Shown here: positions 1 through 4,379 of the stretch, piece after piece
Layout: the number at the start of each line of letters is the position of its first letter
How positions within the stretch are numbered: the stretch's first letter is position 1
Origin: an uncultured Selenomonadales bacterium
GTDB taxonomy: Bacteria > Bacillota > Negativicutes > Selenomonadales > Selenomonadaceae
Assembly (NCBI GenBank): GCA_946543495.1
Contig: CAMNLS010000060.1
Span: 1 to 7,266 of the forward strand
DNA: 7,266 nt
Direction: 5' to 3'
The notes under the pieces: model-generated
The model's database searches: none
What the model saw: only the letters and a program-made list of their open reading frames with translations
Told to the model about the DNA's origin: nothing
Position numbers and translations under genes: made by a program

Positions 1-868
1 TTGCCATGCGGTCGGGGTGGAAAATTTCCAGAGCTTCGAGTTTTTCGCCCATGCCGACGAATTTTATCGGACAACCCGTCGCTGCTTTGATTGAAAGTGC
101 CGCGCCGCCTCGTGCGTCGCCGTCGAGCTTAGTTAAAACAATTCCGTCGACGCCCAGCGCGTTGTGAAAAGTTTCCGCGACGTTGACGGCCTCTTGACCA
201 ATCATCGAGTCGACGACCAACAAAATTTCGTGCGGCTTGACAGTCGCTTTAATGTCTTTAAGCTCTTGCATTAAGCGTTCGTCGATTTGCAAGCGGCCTG
301 CCGTGTCGATAATCAAAACGTCGCGGGCGTGCTTGTCGGCAAATTTTATCGAGTCTTTAGCGATTTGAACGGCGTCTTTGATGTCTTCGGTGAAAACAGG
401 AACGTCCGCTTGTTCACCGACAACCTGGAGCTGTTTAATCGCGGCGGGACGATAAATATCTGCGGCGACGAGCGCGGGACGTTTGCCCTGGCGTTTCATC
501 TGCAACGCGAGCTTGCCCGCCGAAGTCGTCTTGCCCGAACCTTGAAGCCCAACCATTAAAATAATCGTCGGCGGGCGCGAGGAAATGTTTAACTTCGCCG
601 CCTTGCCGCCCATGAGGTTTGCAAGCTCTTCGTCGACAATCTTGATGACCGACTGCGCGGGCGTCAAGTTGTTAAGAATTTCCGTTCCGATTGCGCGGGC
701 TTTGACTGCCTTTTCAAAGTCGCGAACGATTTTATAATTCACGTCCGCCGACAAAAGAGCCATTCGCACATCTTTTAACGCCTTGTTAATGTCGTCTTCG
801 GTGAGCTTGCCATGTCCGCGAAGTTTTCGGAAAGCCTCTTGAATGTTTTGGGATAAATCTTCAAACAT
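1..868 (-). CDS. ffh: Signal recognition particle protein Ffh (SRP54), N-terminal part; cut by the window edge
   Basis: Ffh is the GTPase of the bacterial signal recognition particle. It binds signal sequences and the 4.5S/scRNA and docks with FtsY at the membrane. The 289 visible residues cover the N domain (helical, about 1-95) and nearly all of the G domain. G-domain motifs read in order: GLQGSGKTT (107-115, P-loop), DIYRPAA (137-143), DTAGR (188-192), TKLDG (246-250), then the closing GMGEKLEALEIFHPDRMA typical of Ffh. The methionine-rich M domain lies beyond the left edge. The start is the ATG at 868, giving MFEDLSQNIQEAF, a standard Ffh N-terminus; a modest AGGGG lies upstream. There is no frameshift or missing motif. 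The gene follows tRNA-Cys on the same strand 63 bp away. I see no convincing promoter in that gap, so ffh may be read from the tRNA or reductase promoters, or from one I cannot recognise. FtsY and FlhF share the GTPase fold but have different N-termini. Confidence 0.97.
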   Translation of the reverse strand, partial: MFEDLSQNIQEAFRKLRGHGKLTEDDINKALKDVRMALLSADVNYKIVRDFEKAVKARAIGTEILNNLTPAQSVIKIVDEELANLMGGKAAKLNISSRPPTIILMVGLQGSGKTTSAGKLALQMKRQGKRPALVAADIYRPAAIKQLQVVGEQADVPVFTEDIKDAVQIAKDSIKFADKHARDVLIIDTAGRLQIDERLMQELKDIKATVKPHEILLVVDSMIGQEAVNVAETFHNALGVDGIVLTKLDGDARGGAALSIKAATGCPIKFVGMGEKLEALEIFHPDRMA

Positions 869-880
869 GAATTTGCCCCT

Positions 881-917
881 GTCAAAATAATAGGCACTCC
901 CACATTGCGGCAGTGCC
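881..917 (-). terminator. Stem-loop between tRNA-Cys and ffh, possible weak terminator
   Basis: Read on the minus strand, GGCACT (917-912) pairs with AGTGCC (898-893). Inside, after a G-G mismatch, CCGC can pair with GTGG around an AAT loop. The stem is followed by TATTATTTTG, an interrupted U-tract. Its position just after the tRNA 3' end suits a tRNA terminator that is leaky, letting some transcription continue into ffh. The U-tract is poor, so it could instead be only a processing or stability hairpin. Confidence 0.4.
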
Positions 918-931
918 GGAATTTACTAACT

Positions 932-1005
932 TGGAGGCGGCACCCAGAATCGGACTGGGGATAGAGGTTTTGCAGACCTCGGCCTTACCACTTGGCTATG
1001 CCGCC
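932..1005 (-). tRNA. tRNA-Cys (anticodon GCA), CCA encoded
   Basis: The gene reads 5' to 3' from 1005 to 932, 74 nt including an encoded CCA (934-932). The acceptor stem GGCGGCA pairs perfectly with TGCCGCC. The D arm is GCC/GGC, with GG at positions 18-19. The anticodon arm is GAGGT-CTGCAAA-ACCTC with anticodon GCA at 973-971. The T arm is CCCAG-TCCGATT-CTGGG. The discriminator base is T73, a known identity element of tRNA-Cys. One oddity is that the T-loop starts TCC instead of the near-universal TTC, so position 55 is C. The gene has its own promoter upstream and ffh downstream. Confidence 0.97.
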
Positions 1006-1035
1006 GCGTCAACGCCTTGAAACGTCAACGCACGC

Positions 1036-1064
1036 ATTATAAACGGTAACCTTTTACAAGTCAA
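1036..1064 (-). promoter_or_regulatory. Sigma-70/sigma-A promoter for tRNA-Cys
   Basis: On the minus strand, TTGACT (1064-1059) and a perfect TATAAT (1041-1036) are separated by exactly 17 bp. Transcription should begin near 1029, leaving a leader of about 24 nt before the tRNA 5' end at 1005, which RNase P would remove. The -35 box begins 11 bp after the aldo-keto reductase stop codon. This is a strong promoter, as expected for a tRNA gene. Confidence 0.88.
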
Positions 1065-1075
1065 GTTTTTTCTTT

Positions 1076-2083
1076 TTAACTCTTTGGAACGGTCTTAATC
1101 GTGCCGAGCTTCATGATGTCGGAATCTTTCCTGTCGCCGTGAATTTTTATCTTAGCAAGTGCGGCGTCAAGTTCGGCAAGCTCTTTGATACTCAATTCAA
1201 CGTCAGCCGCTCCGAAGTTTTCTTTAAGGCGTTCGTTGCGTCTCATGCCGGGTATCGGAACGACGAAATCATTTTTGCACATCAGATAAGCTAACGAAAC
1301 TTGCGCGGGCGTCGCGGACTTATCAGCGGCGAATTGCTTTATCAAGTCTAGCAATGCTTGATTAGCGTCCATGTTTTCTTTGGCAAAGCGCGTGATGACT
1401 CTGCGCACGTCGTCGCCCTCGAACTTTGTTTGACTGTTATACTTGCCGCTAAGGAAGCCGCCCGCCATAGGGGAATACGCCACGAATCCGATATTGAGTT
1501 CGCCGCAAAGGGGAATGACTTCCGTCTCGTATTTGCGTTCCATGATTGAATATTCGCTTTGAACGGCGGTTAGCGGCGTGACGGCGTGGGCGCGTTTAAT
1601 CTCTTCAGCGGTAGCCTCAGAGACGCCCCAGCCGCGAATCTTCCCTTCCTTTATGAGTTCGCCCATCCACTCGGCGACCTCCGCCACGTCACGATTCGGC
1701 GGCACGCGGTGTTCATAGTATAAATCAACGTAATCTGTCTGCAGACGCTTAAGCGACGCATCAAGAGCCGCGCGAACTCCTCGACGTGACGTTTTGCCTT
1801 CGGGAATTTCTTCAGTGGCGATAAAAAGTTCGGGCGTGAACTTCGTAGCGAGAATGATTTTATCGCGGAACGGTTTAATCGCCTTGCCAACGAGAATTTC
1901 ATTTTCGCCCGCGCTGTAAGCCTCCGCCGTATCGAAGAACGTGCAGCCGTAGTCCTCGTAAGCCGAACGCATGAGCCGAATTGATTCAGCCTCCGTCGGG
2001 CAAGCTCCATAGCCATGAGTGAATCCCATACAGCCCATGCCGATTGCCGAGACTGTTAAGTCACGCAACTTTCTTTCCTTCAT
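1076..2083 (-). CDS. Aldo-keto reductase
   Basis: This is a 335-residue NAD(P)H-dependent aldo/keto reductase, a cytosolic TIM-barrel oxidoreductase that reduces aldehydes or ketones. The catalytic tetrad is visible: D51 and Y56 (FFDTAEAYSAGENE), K81 (ATKF) and H125 (DLYYEHRV). Other family signatures are GMGCMGFTHGYG (15-26), EGKIRGWGVSEA (146-157), VQSEYSIMER (174-183), FVAYSPMAGGFLSGKY (200-215) and the cofactor-binding PIPGMRRNERLKENFGA (276-292). The pattern resembles the YhdN/AKR13-like branch; the substrate cannot be told from sequence. The ATG at 2083 is preferred because GGAGGT (2096-2091) sits 7 nt upstream and the protein then begins MKERKLRDLTVSAIGMG, as relatives do. The open frame extends 60 codons further upstream, but that stretch crosses the promoter and has no family similarity that I recognise. 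No terminator follows, so its transcript may run into tRNA-Cys. It is divergent from phoH. Confidence 0.95.
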   Translation of the reverse strand: MKERKLRDLTVSAIGMGCMGFTHGYGACPTEAESIRLMRSAYEDYGCTFFDTAEAYSAGENEILVGKAIKPFRDKIILATKFTPELFIATEEIPEGKTSRRGVRAALDASLKRLQTDYVDLYYEHRVPPNRDVAEVAEWMGELIKEGKIRGWGVSEATAEEIKRAHAVTPLTAVQSEYSIMERKYETEVIPLCGELNIGFVAYSPMAGGFLSGKYNSQTKFEGDDVRRVITRFAKENMDANQALLDLIKQFAADKSATPAQVSLAYLMCKNDFVVPIPGMRRNERLKENFGAADVELSIKELAELDAALAKIKIHGDRKDSDIMKLGTIKTVPKS

Positions 2084-2102
2084 GTCAAACACCTCCGCGC
2101 AG

Positions 2103-2133
2103 ATTATATCAGCTTGCAGTAACTTCAAGTCAA
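2103..2133 (-). promoter_or_regulatory. Promoter of the aldo-keto reductase (extended -10)
   Basis: On the minus strand, TATAAT (2108-2103) is preceded by TGA (2111-2109), giving an extended -10 element. TTGACT lies at 2133-2128 with a 19-bp spacer, longer than ideal, but an extended -10 can compensate. The predicted start near 2097 falls right at the GGAGGT ribosome binding site, so the 5' leader would be only about 14 nt. Confidence 0.6.
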
Positions 2134-2143
2134 TAGATAAAAC

Positions 2144-2172
2144 TTGACGGACGCGGCGAATTGTTTTACATT
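2144..2172 (+). promoter_or_regulatory. Promoter of the phoH-ybeY-coaE-ilvN run
   Basis: TTGACG (2144-2149) and TACATT (2167-2172) are 17 bp apart. The -35 matches 5 of 6 consensus positions and the -10 matches 4 of 6. Transcription would start near 2179, giving a leader of about 26 nt before the ATT start of phoH at 2205, with AGGAGG inside it. The -35 boxes of this and the reductase promoter are back-to-back, 10 bp apart, so the two polymerases would compete for space. Confidence 0.55.
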
Positions 2173-2190
2173 GCGCAGAGAAAATTTTTA

Positions 2191-2196
2191 AGGAGG
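2191..2196 (+). promoter_or_regulatory. Ribosome binding site that decides the phoH start
   Basis: A perfect AGGAGG sits 8 nt before the in-frame ATT at 2205. Between it and the first in-frame ATG (2304) there is no ATG, GTG or TTG in the phoH frame, and no Shine-Dalgarno sequence precedes 2304. This is the main argument for an AUU start. Confidence 0.7.
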
Positions 2197-2204
2197 CGAC
2201 GAGG

Positions 2205-2915
2205 ATTAACGAGCAAAAGATTTTCGGCGAAACGATTATCGTCGCGGCGAACGGCGTACACATTCGGGCGAAGAGCGAAGGGCAACAAAATTATATTGAT
2301 ACGATGCGTCGGCATGTCGTGACGTTCGGCGTGGGCGCGGCGGGCACTGGTAAAACTTTTTTGGCGGTGGCAATGGCGGCATATTATCTGCGCGTCAAGG
2401 AAGTAAGGAAAATAATTTTGACGCGACCTGCAGTTGAGGCGGGCGAACGACTTGGTTTTTTGCCCGGCGACATGCAAGAGAAGGTTGACCCTTACTTGCG
2501 ACCGCTTTACGATGCTTTGAAGGAAGTCTGGGGCTTTGACCTTTACCAAAAATTTTTTAATCGCGGCGTGATAGAAATTGCCCCGCTTGCCTATATGCGC
2601 GGGCGGACGTTGAGCGACGCTTTTATAATTCTCGACGAAGCACAGAATACGACTTCGAAGCAAATGAAAATGTTTTTGACGCGGCTGGGCTTCGGCTCGC
2701 GCATGGTGATAACTGGTGACTTAAGTCAGATTGATTTGCCACGCGGAATGACTTCGGGGCTTGTGGAGGCTGTGGAGATTTTGAATAATGTTCGGGGCGT
2801 CGGCATAGCGCAGTTGAGTTCGGCGGACGTGGTTAGGCATGAAGTAGTTTCGAGAATCGTGGAGGCTTATGATAGACATATGAATCAACTTTCTTTCAGC
2901 GAAGAAAGAAAGTAG
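2205..2915 (+). CDS. phoH: PhoH-family ATPase, short form lacking the usual N-terminal domain, probable ATT start
   Basis: PhoH-like P-loop ATPases are cytoplasmic proteins linked to RNA metabolism and are often encoded beside the endoribonuclease YbeY, as here. Numbered from ATT 2205 (236 residues), the protein shows the family's lead-in (VHIRAKSEGQQNYIDTM, 18-34), Walker A GAAGTGKT (44-51), LTRPAVEAGERLGFLPGD (72-89), Walker B FIILDEAQNTT (140-150) and the sensor-like ITGDLSQIDLP (169-179). All ATPase motifs are intact. Typical PhoH proteins run about 310-350 residues and carry roughly 100 N-terminal residues before this point; these are absent here. The upstream frame stops at 2145-2147, beyond which lies the divergent reductase. 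The first ATG (2304, M34) would cut off conserved sequence and has no ribosome binding site, so ATT at 2205 after AGGAGG is the better start. The last ten or so residues (NQLSFSEERK) overlap an inverted repeat. Function is probably retained; full equivalence to long PhoH is uncertain. Confidence 0.88.
   Translation: MNEQKIFGETIIVAANGVHIRAKSEGQQNYIDTMRRHVVTFGVGAAGTGKTFLAVAMAAYYLRVKEVRKIILTRPAVEAGERLGFLPGDMQEKVDPYLRPLYDALKEVWGFDLYQKFFNRGVIEIAPLAYMRGRTLSDAFIILDEAQNTTSKQMKMFLTRLGFGSRMVITGDLSQIDLPRGMTSGLVEAVEILNNVRGVGIAQLSSADVVRHEVVSRIVEAYDRHMNQLSFSEERK
2888..2913. repeat. Perfect 10-bp inverted repeat overlapping the phoH stop codon
   Basis: The arms ACTTTCTTTC (2888-2897) and GAAAGAAAGT (2904-2913) are perfectly complementary around a 6-base loop AGCGAA. 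The T of the TAG stop is the last base of the right arm, so the repeat encodes the PhoH C-terminal tail. The sequence after it (AGCAAAGAAATTCGCC) is of the kind I recall from dispersed hairpin repeats at gene ends in other bacteria; that recollection is untested here. There is no U-tract after it, so it does not look like an intrinsic terminator. Confidence 0.75.
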
Positions 2916-2941
2916 CAAAGAAATTCGCCTCGCGGGGGCGT

Positions 2942-2997
2942 GCCGCTATGAATCATCCATGATTCAAACGCGGCTGAGCCGTCATCCATGACGGCTC
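2942..2997. repeat. Pair of tandem inverted repeats with a shared ATCCAT centre, in the phoH-ybeY gap
   Basis: Two adjacent palindromic units fill this gap. Unit 1: the arms TGAATCAT and ATGATTCA flank CC (2949-2966), and are enclosed by an outer GCCGC (2942-2946) and GCGGC (2970-2974). Unit 2: the arms GAGCCGTCAT (2976-2985) and ATGACGGCTC (2988-2997) flank CC. Both share the centre CATCCATG although the rest of their arms differs. Neither is followed by a U-tract. With the repeat at 2888-2913 they form a composite of at least three hairpins over 110 bp, resembling REP/BIME-like intergenic elements. In an mRNA they could stabilise or separate phoH from ybeY. Confidence 0.7.
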
Positions 2998-3043
2998 TAA
3001 TCTTGTTGGGGCGGCTCAATAAAAAATTTTTGGTGGTGAGATT

Positions 3044-3505
3044 TTGAACACGACGATTAGTTTTGAACCGGATACCTTGACGATTGAAGATAGTTTGTTT
3101 GAAGAAATTTTGCGTGCGGCGAACGTCGTCGGGGAGATTTACGGCGTAGAGAATGCGGAGCTTAGCATAACTTTGACGGACGACCAACACATTCACGCCT
3201 TGAATAAAAAGTTTCGCGGCGTAGACAGGGCGACGGACGTTTTATCTTTTGCGTTCAGGGAGAGCGACGAGCCGGAAGTCATCGGTGCGGACTTTGAAGT
3301 TTTAGGCGACGTGATAATTTCGCTGGAGCGGGCAAAAGTTCAAGCGGAGGACTTTGGGCATTCGTTCCGACGCGAGATTATTTTTCTGGAAGTGCATGGG
3401 CTGTTACATTTGCTGGGCTACGATCACATTGACGACGACGAACGGCAGGAGATGGAAGCGGAGCAACGTTTCATCATGGACAAGTTGAAAATTTTAAGGG
3501 AGTGA
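3044..3505 (+). CDS. ybeY: Endoribonuclease YbeY (rRNA maturation factor)
   Basis: YbeY is a zinc-dependent endoribonuclease that matures 16S rRNA 3' ends and takes part in ribosome quality control in the cytoplasm. At 153 residues it has the usual family length. The zinc-binding motif is complete: HGLLHLLGYDH at 118-128, with H118, H122 and H128. The other family signature, LNKKFRGVDRATDVLSFAF (53-71), is also intact, with R59 in it. The start is TTG at 3044, preceded by GGTGGTGA (3032-3039), one mismatch from the GGAGGTGA anti-SD complement. No ATG is available at the correct N-terminus. It follows phoH by 128 bp of inverted repeats. In many Firmicutes a 7TM-HD hydrolase gene (pgpH/yqfF) sits between phoH and ybeY; it is missing here. 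A relict coaE start begins a few bases after its stop. Confidence 0.96.
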   Translation: MNTTISFEPDTLTIEDSLFEEILRAANVVGEIYGVENAELSITLTDDQHIHALNKKFRGVDRATDVLSFAFRESDEPEVIGADFEVLGDVIISLERAKVQAEDFGHSFRREIIFLEVHGLLHLLGYDHIDDDERQEMEAEQRFIMDKLKILRE

Positions 3506-3507
3506 GA

Positions 3508-3534
3508 CTTTATACCTAATCGGATTGACGGGCG
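3508..3534 (+). pseudogene. Relict copy of the coaE 5' end (imperfect direct repeat of 3723-3749)
   Basis: Positions 3508-3534 match 3723-3749, the true coaE start, at 23 of 27 bases; the last 13 are identical (GGATTGACGGGCG). In the coaE frame the upstream copy reads LYLIGLTGAQA and then stop, so it retains the first residues of a CoaE (Y-[LI]-I-G-L-T-G) but has TTA where the functional gene has its TTG start. An AAGGGAG at the end of ybeY sits at a suitable distance, as if coaE once began directly after ybeY. Shifting one frame, the next stretch reads ...VAAELAA, which loosely recalls CoaE after its P-loop, but no P-loop lysine is present. The copy cannot make CoaE. Confidence 0.6.
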
Positions 3535-3722
3535 CGCAAGCGTGACGCTTGACCCAGTTGTCGCGGCGGAGCTAGCGGCTTAGTCAGAGCTTACAACCGC
3601 GCTCGTACGCAACGCTAGCGCATTGCTAGCAACGTGATGTTGCATACAATGGGCGCGTTGATTTGTATTGTGATAACCTAGAGCTGATAACTGTCTTTAA
3701 ATCTTTTATGGGAGGAAAACAT
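3535..3722 (+). other. Non-coding interval between the relict and the functional coaE starts
   Basis: I see no gene here. The interval contains several short palindromic pieces: CAAGCGT/ACGCTTG around one G (3537-3551), three GCTAGC sites (3571-3576, 3614-3619, 3625-3630), the last within TTGCTAGCAA, a GCAAC/GTTGC stem (3629-3643), and GATAAC twice (3672-3677, 3686-3691). GGAGG at 3711-3715 serves the coaE start at 3725. A weak promoter (TTGCAT 3640-3645, TGTATT 3664-3669, 18-bp spacer) is possible but not convincing. The stretch is either an insertion into the old coaE start or the remains of a duplication. Confidence 0.4.
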
Positions 3723-3724
3723 CT

Positions 3725-4321
3725 TTGTATATAATTGGATTGACGGGCGGCATTTCGTGCGGGAAGTCCGCCGTTGCAGATATATTGCGACGCTGTAGAG
3801 GTGCAACGACTCTTGATATTGATAAAGTGACTCATCAACTGCTGGAGCCGGGCGGCGAACTCTTCGATATTTACGTTCGACACTTCGGCGATTACATCGT
3901 CACGCAAGAAGGCGGCTTGAATAGAAAATTAATCGGCGAAATAATTTTTAATCACCCCGACGAACGCGCATGGATTAATTCAGTGGCTCATCCAATTCTT
4001 TTAAACAAGGCGCGAGATTTTTTGGTTGAGTGCTCGGAAGCTGGAGTTAGGCTCGTGGTCTTGGAAGTGCCGCTGTTGTTCGAGGCGGGCTGGGAACATT
4101 TATTCGACGAGATTTGGGCGGTCTACACCACGCCAGGCACGCAACTTCAACGCCTCATGCAACGCGATAAATTAACAAAGCAACAGGCACTTACTAGAAT
4201 CAAGGCGCAAATGTCGCCGAAAGAGATTCGCAAGCGCGCCGACGTTAAGATAAAAAATTACGGCGGCTATAAAATAACTCGTCGTCAAGTATTCGCGGCA
4301 CTCAAACGTAGAACTTTTTAG
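3725..4321 (+). CDS. coaE: Dephospho-CoA kinase CoaE
   Basis: CoaE phosphorylates the 3'-hydroxyl of the ribose of dephospho-CoA with ATP, the last step of coenzyme A synthesis, in the cytoplasm. The 198 residues match the usual length of about 200. Visible motifs are the P-loop GLTGGISCGKS (5-15), LDIDKVTHQL (30-39) for the conserved acidic pair after the P-loop (D31, D33), HP...K (89-95), VPLLFEAGW (115-123) and the lid/C-terminal signature QRLMQRDKLTKQQALTRIKAQM (142-163), then RADVKIKNYGG (171-181). The start is TTG 3725, 9 nt after GGAGG (3711-3715), giving MYIIGLTGG; no ATG fits. A 27-bp imperfect copy of this start lies 215 bp upstream. Next on the same strand, 58 bp on, is a membrane-anchored protein. 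Confidence 0.97.
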   Translation: MYIIGLTGGISCGKSAVADILRRCRGATTLDIDKVTHQLLEPGGELFDIYVRHFGDYIVTQEGGLNRKLIGEIIFNHPDERAWINSVAHPILLNKARDFLVECSEAGVRLVVLEVPLLFEAGWEHLFDEIWAVYTTPGTQLQRLMQRDKLTKQQALTRIKAQMSPKEIRKRADVKIKNYGGYKITRRQVFAALKRRTF

Positions 4322-4379
4322 CAGGAAAATCATCACGGCGGCAGAATCAAGACATAAAATTTAAAGCGGAGGCTACAAG

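Noticed and set aside
287..559. Open frame on the plus strand opposite ffh
   Set aside because: Antisense to well-conserved Ffh G-domain codons; no ribosome binding site or recognisable protein.
1651..2016. Minus-strand open frame inside the aldo-keto reductase in another frame
   Set aside because: Arginine-rich, low-complexity translation typical of a shadow frame; the reductase frame is intact and conserved.
2084..2263. Longer reductase reading frame starting at 2263
   Set aside because: The extra 60 residues have no reductase similarity, cross the promoter and the phoH start region, and lack a ribosome binding site; ATG 2083 has a perfect one.
2166..2663. Minus-strand open frame opposite phoH
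   Set aside because: Antisense to conserved Walker motifs of PhoH; no supporting signals.
2885..3196. Minus-strand frame through the hairpin cluster
   Set aside because: Stays open through the repeats but has no ribosome binding site and overlaps the ybeY start; reading frames through palindromic repeats are expected by chance.
3571..3630. Three GCTAGC palindromes as recombination or regulator sites
   Set aside because: Six-base palindromes are common, spacing is irregular (43 and 11 bp), and no matching recombinase or regulator is present.
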